Shown: positions 44,562 through 53,158 of the stretch, piece after piece
How the letters are laid out: every line of letters starts with the position of its first letter
Position numbering within the stretch: position 1 is the stretch's first letter
NCBI GenBank assembly: GCA_030526295.1
Contig: JAUNDA010000002.1
Span: forward strand, 1-64,000
Source: Eubacteriales bacterium
GTDB lineage: Bacteria > Bacillota > Clostridia > Lachnospirales > Lachnospiraceae
Length of the DNA stretch: 64,000 bases
Reading direction: 5' to 3'
Translations under genes and position numbers: made by a program
The notes under the pieces: generated by a model
The model's input: only the letters and a program-made list of their open reading frames with translations
Databases searched by the model: none
What the model was told of the DNA's origin: nothing

Positions 44562-45570
44562 ATATCCTTATATCCATGTCCTTAAAGGCATGTATCTTCT
44601 TTACCTTCCATTCGTTAACGGTATTTCCCTTTGCCCATTCGATGTAGGCCTTCGGCAGGTTTATTCCCGCCATGTGTGAGAACGGATATCCGCCTCCAAA
44701 CCTCGCATTCATGTCTATCACATATGGAAGTCTATTTTCTCCCATTATGACATCTACATCCATGTTTCCGCGGTGGCCAAATGCCGCTGAAATCTGCTCT
44801 CCAAGCTTCGTGAGAATCTGATACTCGTCATCATCCCTTGTAAGGACTACCGCCTCATCAGTCTCGCCTGCCCTCATTGCAGCCTTTTTTCTTACTATGG
44901 TCGTCTGATAGCGTCCGTTAAAATCATTTATTACATCAAGGCCGTATTCATCACCTTCCTGCATCGTCTGGATGATGACTGCCTCCTCGGGACAGCTTGC
45001 AGCCTCATACTTAAGGTATGTCTTAGCAATGGCTCTCTCGCACTTTTTATACATTACCTTAAGCTCAGCCTTATCCTCTGCGTTAAAGAGTCCGAGCGAC
45101 CCCATTCCAAAACGTGGCTTTACGATAACCGGGTACTGCATTATGAAGGTATCAATCTTTAAAAGTGCATCATCAACACTGAGTGTAGTCTCAGGGCATC
45201 TGATTCCAGCCTTCCACAGCTTATGGAACATGGCAAACTTGTCATTACATGCTGCGATACAATCCTCATCACTGACAGCCAGTACCACACCGATATCGGT
45301 AAACTCTTTCCTGTGACGTGCAAGCACCGGAAGGTCGATGTCAAAAAGCGGCACAAGAAGCCCTATCTCATATTTACGGCAGACATCAAGAAGAAACGGG
45401 ATGTAATCCTCACTATATATGAGAGGTGTTATCTCGTATCTGTCAGCCCTTAGCAGTGCAGGGCTCATATTGGAATTAGCCGCAACAACCAGGCCCTCAC
45501 CATTGAGTGCCTGTTTAAAAAAATCTACCAGATAGGTCCTTCGACCGCTGGATGTCAGTAATATATTCAT
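44554..45570 (-). CDS. ATP-grasp ligase
   Basis: 338 residues resembling carbamoyl-phosphate-synthase-like ATP-grasp enzymes of polysaccharide clusters. N-terminal Rossmann-like part MNILLTSSGRRTYLVDFF (1-18), ATP-grasp core with PVIVKPRFGMGSLGLF (P-loop) and PYVIDMNARFGGGYPFS (metal ligands). Such enzymes join a carboxylate and an amine, often decorating sugars or peptides. The ATG at 45570 is preferred over one 12 codons upstream. No ribosome site is present, but a promoter places the transcript start at or next to the ATG. Confidence 0.85.
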   Translation of the reverse strand: MNILLTSSGRRTYLVDFFKQALNGEGLVVAANSNMSPALLRADRYEITPLIYSEDYIPFLLDVCRKYEIGLLVPLFDIDLPVLARHRKEFTDIGVVLAVSDEDCIAACNDKFAMFHKLWKAGIRCPETTLSVDDALLKIDTFIMQYPVIVKPRFGMGSLGLFNAEDKAELKVMYKKCERAIAKTYLKYEAASCPEEAVIIQTMQEGDEYGLDVINDFNGRYQTTIVRKKAAMRAGETDEAVVLTRDDDEYQILTKLGEQISAAFGHRGNMDVDVIMGENRLPYVIDMNARFGGGYPFSHMAGINLPKAYIEWAKGNTVNEWKVKKIHAFKDMDIRIYE

Positions 45571-45577
45571 AGCGGAT

Positions 45578-45606
45578 ATTTTATCACGAAGTGGTAATTC
45601 TTGCAA
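45578..45606 (-). promoter_or_regulatory. promoter of the glycan module, leaderless type
   Basis: Minus strand TTGCAA (45606-45601), 17-base spacer, TAAAAT (45583-45578), then only seven bases to the ATG at 45570. Confidence 0.7.
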
Positions 45607-45681
45607 ATAAGCAAAGAGGTGCCTCTTTATACAATTCTCTTAAGAATCAGTGTAAGGAAAATAAACTGCTTTAACACTTGG

Positions 45682-45749
45682 CAGATTTGTCAGAGGACCG
45701 TTCGCGCTTAAGCAAAGCTTGGTTGCGCGAGGTCTCTCTGACAAATCTG
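45682..45749 (+). repeat. dispersed long hairpin element, copy A
   Basis: Perfect 14-pair outer arm CAGATTTGTCAGAG / CTCTGACAAATCTG, then GACC/GGTC, CGCGC/GCGCG and an apical AAGC-AAA-GCTT stem. The inner 40 bases are identical to copy B at 60167 while the outer arms differ and remain paired. It sits in the gap between the ceramidase-like gene and the glycan module. The rest of the gap 45607-45892 holds only a terminator. Confidence 0.9.
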
Positions 45750-45775
45750 TCTTACAGCATTATCTTCATTCGGGA

Positions 45776-45813
45776 TTAAAAAACTGCCGCATGGAAAAAC
45801 ACCAAACGGCAGT
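45776..45813 (-). terminator. terminator of the ceramidase-like gene
   Basis: Minus strand ACTGCCG (45813-45807) pairs with CGGCAGT (45789-45783), followed by TTTTTAA. Confidence 0.85.
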
Positions 45814-45892
45814 AGAAATTTAAATGATGATATTTATTTGTGGCATTTACTTATTGCCCCCAATTGGCATAAGGCAGTACCATTTAATCAAA

Positions 45893-47428
45893 TCACTCCT
45901 TGTACTCGTATACCTTGTAATCGTTCTCAAAGAGCTTGTTGATGTCCTTAAGTGTCTCACGAACAAGAAGGTCTCCGCCCTCGTGGCCAACCTGGCCTGA
46001 GCCGATGAATGCAGAATAGTGGCCGTGTCTCTCAGCCTTTTCTGTCGGAAGATATCCCTCAGAACCACAGCAGAGCTGGATAAGGAATGTCTGCTCTGGG
46101 TAAGCACGTGCCTTAATCTGGTTACCGAAGTCAAGGAAAAGCTCGAATGGGTTTGTAGCGATTGCAATTGAACCCATACGGATGATATGAACCTCTGTGT
46201 CAATGCACTCAATCTTTTCCTGAATACCGAATCTCTTGATGATTCCGATATATCTCTGAAGGTTAGCAAGATCAACATAGTTGATGTCACCCTCCTGCTG
46301 GGCACAGAAATCCTTAATAGCCTTCATGGCATCATTATACTCTGTAAGTGTTGCCCTTCTTAAAGGAAGCTGCATGTTGTGAACATGGTGCTCAAACTTG
46401 ATTTCCTTCTGAAGCTCTCCGATGCCGTCATCCCATGCATCGAATACAGCATTTGCAACTCTCTTTCCTGCCTTCTTCATTCCTGCAAGGTCAAACATTG
46501 ACGGGTCTGCCTTACGAACAGGCGGGTTGTTACGGATGAGGTTAGGATCATGTACGTCTGTATCCGGGTTAACCCATCTTACAAGGTCAACTGGACACTG
46601 GTCTCCTGCTGCCGAGCAAAGCGGAAGCATAAAGATATCCTCTCCAAAGCGCTCACGAAGAAGCTTCTTTGTCTCACCCCAGAAATCCGGAGATACGAAA
46701 AGTCTGTGCTGTACACACTGTGCAGGACATGCAAGGTTTACTACGATACCCTTAAGCTTGTCATCCTTGCCAAAGCAGTACATAAGCTCAACACCTGAGT
46801 CATTTCCGCCCTCAAGCTCTGTAAATACTGCAGTATTTGCATCACCCCACATCTGTGCTGTGTCATCTGAATATGCAACACGGCGGCACATACCGATAGC
46901 CGCTCTGTCAAATGCATTTGCAAAGCCTGCCTCCTCACGGCTGTTCCATGCGTCGATGGCTGCCTTTGAAGCCCTCTCTACAAAGAAAGGACGAAGCTCT
47001 TCCATTGTTGCAAGGTCAGGGCTCTTTGTGTTTACTGCCTCAACATACTTCTGTCCCGGCTTTAAGAACTGCTCCATGAGCTCTGCCATTCCCTTAAATC
47101 CGCCGTTGTCAATTGAAATTCTGTGTCCGCCGCCAAGTCCATAGCCTGTATGTGTATGGATTGCATTGAGGATAACCTTCTCTGTGTCAATTTCTGGGCA
47201 CTTCTTTGCAATTGCCTCCCTTACCATTGTACACATAAGATATGAAACGCTTCCGAGGTCACATGAGATGATGATGAACTGGTCATCGTCACACTCAACA
47301 GCCATTGCCGTACATGTAAGCGGCTTCTCAACATACTCAGAAATTCTCTCTGCAAACTGACCTACAAGTGAGATTTTCTTATCCGGTGTAATGGATTCTT
47401 CAGCCCAACCGATTTTTACTCTGCCCAT
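45893..47428 (-). CDS. neutral/alkaline ceramidase-like hydrolase
   Basis: 511 residues, cytoplasmic by lack of a signal peptide. Features of the Ceramidase_alk-like family: IGWAEESITPDKK start, NAIHTHTGYG (metal histidine near 90), and PLCSAAGDQCPVDL (about 240), which resembles the serine-containing active-site loop of neutral ceramidases. It is a diverged paralogue of the gene at 1-550. It has its own terminator and a candidate promoter, so it is probably monocistronic. True ceramides are unlikely natural targets inside this bacterium; another amide or ester is more plausible. Confidence 0.8.
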   Translation of the reverse strand: MGRVKIGWAEESITPDKKISLVGQFAERISEYVEKPLTCTAMAVECDDDQFIIISCDLGSVSYLMCTMVREAIAKKCPEIDTEKVILNAIHTHTGYGLGGGHRISIDNGGFKGMAELMEQFLKPGQKYVEAVNTKSPDLATMEELRPFFVERASKAAIDAWNSREEAGFANAFDRAAIGMCRRVAYSDDTAQMWGDANTAVFTELEGGNDSGVELMYCFGKDDKLKGIVVNLACPAQCVQHRLFVSPDFWGETKKLLRERFGEDIFMLPLCSAAGDQCPVDLVRWVNPDTDVHDPNLIRNNPPVRKADPSMFDLAGMKKAGKRVANAVFDAWDDGIGELQKEIKFEHHVHNMQLPLRRATLTEYNDAMKAIKDFCAQQEGDINYVDLANLQRYIGIIKRFGIQEKIECIDTEVHIIRMGSIAIATNPFELFLDFGNQIKARAYPEQTFLIQLCCGSEGYLPTEKAERHGHYSAFIGSGQVGHEGGDLLVRETLKDINKLFENDYKVYEYKE

Positions 47429-47521
47429 AATACATTCCTCCCAAATGAGCTTAATAAAATTTATGTTTTTCGTTTTTTCATACTACATTAGTCTCTTAAG
47501 ACCATCTGCAATCAGTTTAAC

Positions 47522-47550
47522 ATTATACAACTATTTTTTATGCCATTCCA
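47522..47550 (-). promoter_or_regulatory. possible promoter of the ceramidase-like gene
   Basis: Minus strand TGGAAT (47550-47545), 17-base spacer, perfect TATAAT (47527-47522), with about 85 bases of leader before the ATG at 47428. No other feature was recognised between here and 47680. Confidence 0.5.
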
Positions 47551-47680
47551 CCATTTTATTGATTGTGATGACATGACACTTATGGTTGTTTCTTACCATG
47601 TAGCTGACTGACTGCAACCAATAAATCATTCATTATCGACCTTCGTTAACAAATAATTTGTCATTAGAATGCTCCTGTCC

Positions 47681-48850
47681 TTAAGCCATCCTGTCTGCCA
47701 TATAGAGGCCGATTCTTCTTATGCCCTCTCGGATTCTTTCCTCACTTGTCGCAAAGACAAGTCTCACGTATTTCTTTCCCTCCGTGCCGAAGGTATCTCC
47801 TGGCACTACGATCACATGCTGCTTCTTAAGAAGGTCCTCTGCGAACTCGTTTCCGTCCATTCCTGTTCCCGATACATCGATAAATGCATAGAAGGTTCCC
47901 TGCGGTGCAAAGCACTTTAGTCCCGGGATCTTATTGAATTCCTCGACAACGAGATTTCTTCTGACGGTATATTGTCTGAGCATCTCCTTAAAGTCATCCT
48001 GCGGACCTGTAAGAGCCTCCACTGCAGCATACTGCGCTGCCGCATTTACACCTGATGCGATATTCTCCTGGAAACGGCTCATTGCATCGACTATGTCCTC
48101 CCTTGCAATTGCATAGCCTACTCTCCAGCCGCACATTGCATACTTCTTCGAGAAGGAATTGATGACAACAGTTCTTTCCTGCATTCCAGGGAAGGTGGCA
48201 ATTGACACTGCCTCGTTTCCGTCATAGACAAGGCTGTTGTAAACCTCGTCAGAGAATACATAGAGGTCATGCTCTACACAGAGCTTAGCAATCTCCTCAA
48301 GTGCCTTTTTTCCTGCAATTCCTCCTGTCGGATTTGCCGGGCTATTGATGATAACAGCCTTTGTCTTTGGAGTGATGGCCTTTTTAAAGGACTCAAGGTC
48401 AAATGCAAAATCATCCTTTGCATAGCATGGAACAAACACGGGAACTGCATGCTGGATGGCTATCATCCTTGTATAGTTGCAATATGACGGGTCACCGACA
48501 ATTACCTCATCGCCCGGGTCAACGAGTACATGGAAGGCAAGTGAAAGTGCCTCCATGCCGCCGCATGTGATCATCGCATTTTCGATTTTTTTAAGCTTAA
48601 AGCCGTGTGTTTTCTCTGTTTCCCTTGATACAGCATCCCTAAGTGCGTTTATTCCCGCATTAGGCGGATAGTGGTGTGCACTTCCATCCTCAAGACTCTT
48701 AACTGCAGCCTTTACAATGTAATCAGGTGTACTGAAATCCGGCTCGCCGACTGTAAACGGTATTACATCGTCAAGTCCTGCTGCCATATTGAAAAGCTTT
48801 CTGATAGGTGAATTCGTTACATATTTTTCGCATGTTGCAAGTGGTTTCAT
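47681..48850 (-). CDS. pyridoxal-phosphate aminotransferase (class I/II, fold type I)
   Basis: 389 residues. It shows GGMEALSLAFHVLVDPGDEV (cofactor-phosphate region), INSPANPTGG (Asn ligand), FSDEVYNSLVYDG (Asp on the pyridine nitrogen), the PLP lysine in NSFSKKYAMCGWR and a final arginine-carrying YVRLVFATSEERI. It resembles AspC/PatA-like transaminases with unknown amino-acid preference. GGGAGG precedes the ATG. An Lrp/AsnC regulator gene lies just upstream on the same strand and probably controls it. Confidence 0.93.
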   Translation of the reverse strand: MKPLATCEKYVTNSPIRKLFNMAAGLDDVIPFTVGEPDFSTPDYIVKAAVKSLEDGSAHHYPPNAGINALRDAVSRETEKTHGFKLKKIENAMITCGGMEALSLAFHVLVDPGDEVIVGDPSYCNYTRMIAIQHAVPVFVPCYAKDDFAFDLESFKKAITPKTKAVIINSPANPTGGIAGKKALEEIAKLCVEHDLYVFSDEVYNSLVYDGNEAVSIATFPGMQERTVVINSFSKKYAMCGWRVGYAIAREDIVDAMSRFQENIASGVNAAAQYAAVEALTGPQDDFKEMLRQYTVRRNLVVEEFNKIPGLKCFAPQGTFYAFIDVSGTGMDGNEFAEDLLKKQHVIVVPGDTFGTEGKKYVRLVFATSEERIREGIRRIGLYMADRMA

Positions 48851-48961
48851 GTTTTCCTCCCTTATACACCACGTTTGTCTTTATTTCTTCTATTTGCTTC
48901 TGTTTGCTTATTTGTGTTAAACACATATGTGGTGCTTTATTAGTATTCAAAAATCATTTGA

Positions 48962-49414
48962 TTACTTTGCTTCGTCAGGTATAGGCGTTGCCTCAAATTT
49001 ATATTCACGCAGGCATAGTATCGTATGGCTTTTAACAACACATTCCTTCTTCATTTCAAGAAGCTTTGTTTCAAGGCTGTCTATTCCCGAGGCACATATT
49101 TTCAGGATGTAATCAAACTCGCCTGTTACCGCATAGCACTCGAGAACATCCCTGTCCTCACTAAGCATTTTTAAAAGCCTGTCGCTCTTTCCAAAATCGC
49201 CGAGTTCAATCATCACAAAGGCCATCACCGGCTTCCCCACACTCTCTCCGTCAAGGATAACTGTCTGCTTTTTGATGATTCCCGTTTCCTTCATCTTTGA
49301 TATTCGCTTGTTTATGGCAGGAACCGAGAGTCTCACTTCCTCACTCATATCCGCCGCAGACCTTCCGGAATCCTCCGCCAGAAGCTCAAGTATCTTCCTA
49401 TCTATGCTGTCCAT
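48962..49414 (-). CDS. Lrp/AsnC family transcriptional regulator
   Basis: 150 residues: N-terminal helix-turn-helix (DRKILELLAEDSGRSAADM, then LSVPAINKRISKMKETGII, 4-50) and a C-terminal ligand-binding/oligomer domain (VMIELGDFGKSD onward). Such proteins sense amino acids and often control themselves and a neighbour. AAGGAG lies before the ATG. Two 16-bp direct repeats lie between promoter and start, good candidates for its own operator. The aminotransferase gene follows after 111 bases. Confidence 0.94.
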   Translation of the reverse strand: MDSIDRKILELLAEDSGRSAADMSEEVRLSVPAINKRISKMKETGIIKKQTVILDGESVGKPVMAFVMIELGDFGKSDRLLKMLSEDRDVLECYAVTGEFDYILKICASGIDSLETKLLEMKKECVVKSHTILCLREYKFEATPIPDEAK

Positions 49415-49453
49415 ACGTTTACTCCTTTTTTTGAAGCAATTGCTCCGAAATGA

Positions 49454-49500
49454 TTTATATTTGTTCTCAATTATATATATTTAGTTTATATTTGCTCTCA
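49454..49500 (-). promoter_or_regulatory. direct-repeat operator candidate upstream of the Lrp-type gene
   Basis: Two copies of TGAGArCAAATATAAA on the minus strand (49500-49485 and 49469-49454), offset 31 bases, about three helical turns. They lie just downstream of the -10 box, where a bound regulator would block transcription. Confidence 0.6.
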
Positions 49501-49509
49501 CATTTCAAT

Positions 49510-49537
49510 ACTATACATCAATCTGCTACGATGTCAA
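49510..49537 (-). promoter_or_regulatory. promoter of the Lrp-type gene
   Basis: Minus strand perfect TTGACA (49537-49532), 16-base spacer, TATAGT (49515-49510). The interval 49538-49639 is AT-rich with nothing recognised. Confidence 0.8.
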
Positions 49538-49639
49538 TTAAATAGGCATCCTAGCTCCCGATTTCTCAAAATTTGATTAATTTGATTTCTTTTACATATA
49601 TGGAATAACCTGTTATTAATAATCTATAATATTAAATAC

Positions 49640-49691
49640 ATACAAAATGACAAAAGAAGAACCATCCCTGAATTGATTAGGTGATGGTTCT
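49640..49691 (-). terminator. terminator of the deacylase gene
   Basis: Minus strand AGAACCATC (49691-49683) pairs with GATGGTTCT (49666-49658), followed by a T-rich tail interrupted by other bases. Confidence 0.65.
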
Positions 49692-49747
49692 CTTAAGGGT
49701 ATTATTTTATTAAATTGATTATTATGACACTTTTTTGTTATTTACGT

Positions 49748-51361
49748 TTAAGCTTTAAACGGCAGGAATCTACCGGGGTAATTACCGGTAAGGTCCTTAT
49801 TCTCATAAACAACATGTCCTGCAACAAATACCTTTTCAATGCCTTCACTTAAGCTTCTCGTGTTACTGAAATCAGATGTTGCATTTACAGTATCCGGATT
49901 AAAAAGCACGAGGTCTGCATCATAGCCGTTCCTGATAAGTCCCTTGTTGCCCAGGTGAAGGAACTGAGCCGTTCTGCCGCTCATCCTGTGAATCATCGCC
50001 TCAAGGCTCATAAGCTTCTTCTCCCTCACATATTTACCAAGACAAAGCGGGAATGAACCAAATGCACGCGGATGAACAGTGTTCGATTCACTGATGTCAT
50101 AGGAATCGGTGCAGATGACTGCGTTCTCATCGAGAAGGCACCTTTCTAGGTCCTCGTCACACATGGCAAGATATGCCGCCTGTGCAGCATCACCGTTTGC
50201 CACACAAAGATCGAAATATGTTTCGAATTCATCCTTACCAAGGGAAGCCGCATACGCGGCTACGGTTCTTCCCATAGCCTCCGGTGTAAACGGAGCAGAG
50301 CAGATTGTGATGTTTTCAAAGCCTCCGCAGTTACGGTACCTTCCCTCTGGATTTGAAAGAATTGCCTCCTTCATCTGTGCCCTTACCTCGGGGTCTTTTA
50401 GCTTCTTTGCAGCTCTTTCAGGTCCCTCTGCAAAGAATTCCTTAGGCAGGCAGATATTGAGGTAGTTTCCTGTTGCAAGATATGGATATACATCAGTGTA
50501 AATCTCCATGCCCTCTGCCTTTGCATCCTTAATCATCTGAAGCGTCTTTTTTGTTTTGCCCCAGTTTTCCTTTCCACATGCCTTGTGGTGTGAAAGATTA
50601 AGTGCACAGCCTGCAGCCCTTGCAATGTCGATTGCCTCCTGCATTGAGTTTTCAAAGTCACCGGCTTCATTTCTAAGATGCACCGCAAGGAAGCCTTGAT
50701 ACTCTGCGACAACCCTGCAAAGCTCTATGAGCTCCTCCTTTTCGCTGTAACAGCTCGGTGAATAGATAAGTCCGATGCTTAATCCCCTTGAACCATGCTC
50801 AAGCGTTTCGCGAAGAAGCGCCTTCATTTCATCAAGTTCTTTTTCAGTGGGCCTACGGTTCTCAAACCCCATCGTTGCTATACGAAGTGGGATATGTCCT
50901 GTAAACATTGTATAGTTAAGCGGGACATTTCTTTTTGAAGCATACTCGAGGTATTTTTCAAAGGAGGTAAAACCGTTGATTTCTTCCTTGTATCCACAGT
51001 CAGGGGCGGCTAAAAATCCTCCTCTGTTCTGCCTGAAAAGCTCTGCATTTTTTGGATTGGTTGAAATCGGGAAAACAGATTCGCCGCAATGACCGGCACA
51101 AACCGTTGTAATTCCCTGGGATACCTTGCTGAGACTGGAAGCGTAATTACCGAGTGTCTCATCCTCATGACAGTGGGCATCAATAAAGCCAGGGCATAAA
51201 ACAAGGCCCGTCGCATCTATCACCTCATTCGCACAGGCTTCATTATCAGAGTTTTCTGGATTTACAATAATTTTGCCGTCCTTTATTGCGATGTCTCCCC
51301 TGTATTCCGGCTCACCGGAACCATCAACAACAAATGCATTCTTTATGAGTTTGTCGAACAT
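49748..51361 (-). CDS. N-acyl-D-amino-acid deacylase family amidohydrolase
   Basis: 537 residues of the D-aminoacylase group in the amidohydrolase superfamily. Metal and catalytic residues in order are GFIDAHCHED (H63, H65), TTVCAGHCG (C92, the cysteine ligand typical of D-aminoacylase), LSHHKACGKENWG (His pair) and a late TDSYDISESNTVHPRAFGSFP holding the catalytic Asp. It releases an amino acid from N-acyl-D-amino acids or D-peptides, possibly recycling wall fragments. Monocistronic, with its own promoter and terminator. Confidence 0.9.
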   Translation of the reverse strand: MFDKLIKNAFVVDGSGEPEYRGDIAIKDGKIIVNPENSDNEACANEVIDATGLVLCPGFIDAHCHEDETLGNYASSLSKVSQGITTVCAGHCGESVFPISTNPKNAELFRQNRGGFLAAPDCGYKEEINGFTSFEKYLEYASKRNVPLNYTMFTGHIPLRIATMGFENRRPTEKELDEMKALLRETLEHGSRGLSIGLIYSPSCYSEKEELIELCRVVAEYQGFLAVHLRNEAGDFENSMQEAIDIARAAGCALNLSHHKACGKENWGKTKKTLQMIKDAKAEGMEIYTDVYPYLATGNYLNICLPKEFFAEGPERAAKKLKDPEVRAQMKEAILSNPEGRYRNCGGFENITICSAPFTPEAMGRTVAAYAASLGKDEFETYFDLCVANGDAAQAAYLAMCDEDLERCLLDENAVICTDSYDISESNTVHPRAFGSFPLCLGKYVREKKLMSLEAMIHRMSGRTAQFLHLGNKGLIRNGYDADLVLFNPDTVNATSDFSNTRSLSEGIEKVFVAGHVVYENKDLTGNYPGRFLPFKA

Positions 51362-51431
51362 TTTTCCTCTTTCAACTCCTTTTTAAAACGCCTGATAAAT
51401 TCATCTTCCTTATTAGCAATGTTCCTTTAAG

Positions 51432-51460
51432 GGTATAGTTTCTGTTTAATGTTTTGTCAA
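51432..51460 (-). promoter_or_regulatory. promoter of the deacylase gene
   Basis: Minus strand TTGACA (51460-51455), 17-base spacer, TATACC (51437-51432). The -35 box overlaps the end of the T-run of the preceding terminator. Confidence 0.75.
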
Positions 51461-51493
51461 GAAAAACAGAGGCCATCATTACGATAGCCTCTG
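51457..51493 (-). terminator. terminator of the L,D-transpeptidase gene
   Basis: Minus strand CAGAGGC (51493-51487) pairs with GCCTCTG (51473-51467), followed by TTTTTCTT. It lies about 20 bases after the stop. Confidence 0.85.
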
Positions 51494-51513
51494 AAAATCC
51501 AGTTTATATGTTT

Positions 51514-53088
51514 TTATTCTGCCGCCGTTGTTTCAGCCACTGTCTCCTGTGCTGCTGTCTCTGCCTGTGCAGCGCCGCCCTCTGCTGCAAGGATATCGCC
51601 GATAACCTCATTTGACATATCAGCCGGGTATCTTGAAAGAAGGTTGAGATACTCGTCCTTATATGCAACAGTCTTTACACCGTCTGTGAACGGGCCTGTC
51701 ATGTTTGCGATGTCAGCCTGTACAACAGGGTCTGTCGGATCCCAGTTCTGTGTAATCGGGATTGCCTGCTCGATGCATGGTCTGTCGAATGGTCCCATTA
51801 CCCATTCATTCTCGTAGATGACAACCTTTCTTCCAACACCGAAGTTTGTGTAAACCCAGAGACAGTCATCTGTCTTAAGTCTGATGCATCCGTCTGACTG
51901 GTTCTTTCCGAGCTCGTTGTAGCTGTTTGCCCTTAAGTGGTATGAGCCTGCCTCAGGATAGTAGATGATGGAGTGGATGCAGAAGCCCTTCTCCTTATAT
52001 CTTAAAAGATACTGTACATAGATGTTGTCATGCATGAACTTCCATCTGTGCGGCTCGTATGTCTTAAACTCACCTATCGGTGTTGCTGAACCGATTGTGC
52101 AAAGGAATACCTTATATGGAATAATGTATCCGTTTGCTCCGTCACTTGTGTAGATTGTCATGGTCTTCATTGTCTTGTTGACCTTCATGATGTAGTCGCC
52201 TGTGAGACCGATTACCGGCTCAAGGTCTGTGACAACCTTATATGACTCGTCGAAATAATACTTATAGCCGTCAATGTACTGCCAGTCCTTAACAGCTGCT
52301 GAATCAACAAAATAGTATTTGTTGTTGTAGGTATCATAAGCCCAGCCTGTGTATGCAGAGCCATCTGCTGTTGAATAACCAACTGTTCCATCACCGTTGA
52401 AAACGATACCCTCATAGGCTGCTGCCTTAAGGTGGTTGGCTGTCGGCTCATAGAAATTAAGGTCATGCTTCCAGAACTTAACCTGCATTGACTGGATGTA
52501 AAGTCCTGTGCCAATTGTGCCTGCTGTCTGTCCGTCGTGAGCCCAGTCAAGAACTGTTCCGTCGTTAAGCTTTACCCTGTAATAAACATCATAAAGGTTT
52601 CTTACATGTCCCTTAGTCCTGATCTGAACTGCTGTAACCTTTGCCGCATCATTAAACCAGTCTGTATCCATTGAGTTCATTGCCCATCTGGTCCAGCCAT
52701 GCTCCTCTGTGCGAACGCGGTAATAAACATCGCCGATTGTATACTCGAGTCTTGCCTGAAGACCGCTGAAGCCATCAAGCGGTGAATCAAACCAGTCCAT
52801 CGTTGTGGTGAAGCCGTTTGTAAGGTTACCATCGCCTGTCTTGAACTGAACGTGAAGGTCAGGCGTTACTCCGAGAATCTCATCTACGACAACCCTTCCC
52901 TGCTCATATGATGTGCTTCCGTTATATGCTGTATTGCTTCCGAGAATTCCAGACTGCATTGAAGCTCCCGAAGCGGGATTGCCCGAGCCCGGGCCAATTG
53001 GGTCTCCCGGATCTGCAAACGCAGTTCCCGCAAACACAAGCGAGAGCGTAACTGCAAGTGTCAAAATTCCATAAATGAATTTTCTCAT
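51514..53088 (-). CDS. secreted L,D-transpeptidase (YkuD) with hydrophobic-W and wall-binding repeats
   Basis: 524 residues. Signal peptide 1-25 (RKFIYGILTLAVTLSLVFAG), two clostridial hydrophobic-W-like repeats (about 60-170), choline-binding-type YYF/W repeats (about 200-255), then the YkuD domain with HLRANSYNELGKNQSDGC followed by IRL (catalytic Cys), and an Ala/Glu/Thr-rich tail. It forms 3-3 cross-links or attaches proteins to peptidoglycan. The open frame extends to 53304, but the ATG at 53088 begins the signal peptide. AAAGGAG precedes a two-codon ORF (Met-Asn-stop) that overlaps this ATG as TGATG. Confidence 0.92.
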   Translation of the reverse strand: MRKFIYGILTLAVTLSLVFAGTAFADPGDPIGPGSGNPASGASMQSGILGSNTAYNGSTSYEQGRVVVDEILGVTPDLHVQFKTGDGNLTNGFTTTMDWFDSPLDGFSGLQARLEYTIGDVYYRVRTEEHGWTRWAMNSMDTDWFNDAAKVTAVQIRTKGHVRNLYDVYYRVKLNDGTVLDWAHDGQTAGTIGTGLYIQSMQVKFWKHDLNFYEPTANHLKAAAYEGIVFNGDGTVGYSTADGSAYTGWAYDTYNNKYYFVDSAAVKDWQYIDGYKYYFDESYKVVTDLEPVIGLTGDYIMKVNKTMKTMTIYTSDGANGYIIPYKVFLCTIGSATPIGEFKTYEPHRWKFMHDNIYVQYLLRYKEKGFCIHSIIYYPEAGSYHLRANSYNELGKNQSDGCIRLKTDDCLWVYTNFGVGRKVVIYENEWVMGPFDRPCIEQAIPITQNWDPTDPVVQADIANMTGPFTDGVKTVAYKDEYLNLLSRYPADMSNEVIGDILAAEGGAAQAETAAQETVAETTAAE

Positions 53089-53127
53089 CAATTCATAAAC
53101 TCCTTTAATCCAAATCTGTGCCACATT

Positions 53128-53136
53128 AGTGTACCA
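53128..53136 (-). promoter_or_regulatory. possible extended -10 promoter of the L,D-transpeptidase gene
   Basis: Minus strand TGGTACACT forms an extended -10 about 40 bases before the ATG. The -35 region is poor. Confidence 0.35.
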
Positions 53137-53158
53137 CAAATTGTTAGTAAATAAACAT

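Noticed and set aside
46422..47144. 240-codon open frame antisense to the ceramidase-like gene
   Set aside because: Antisense shadow; composition typical of reverse-frame reading, no promoter or ribosome site.
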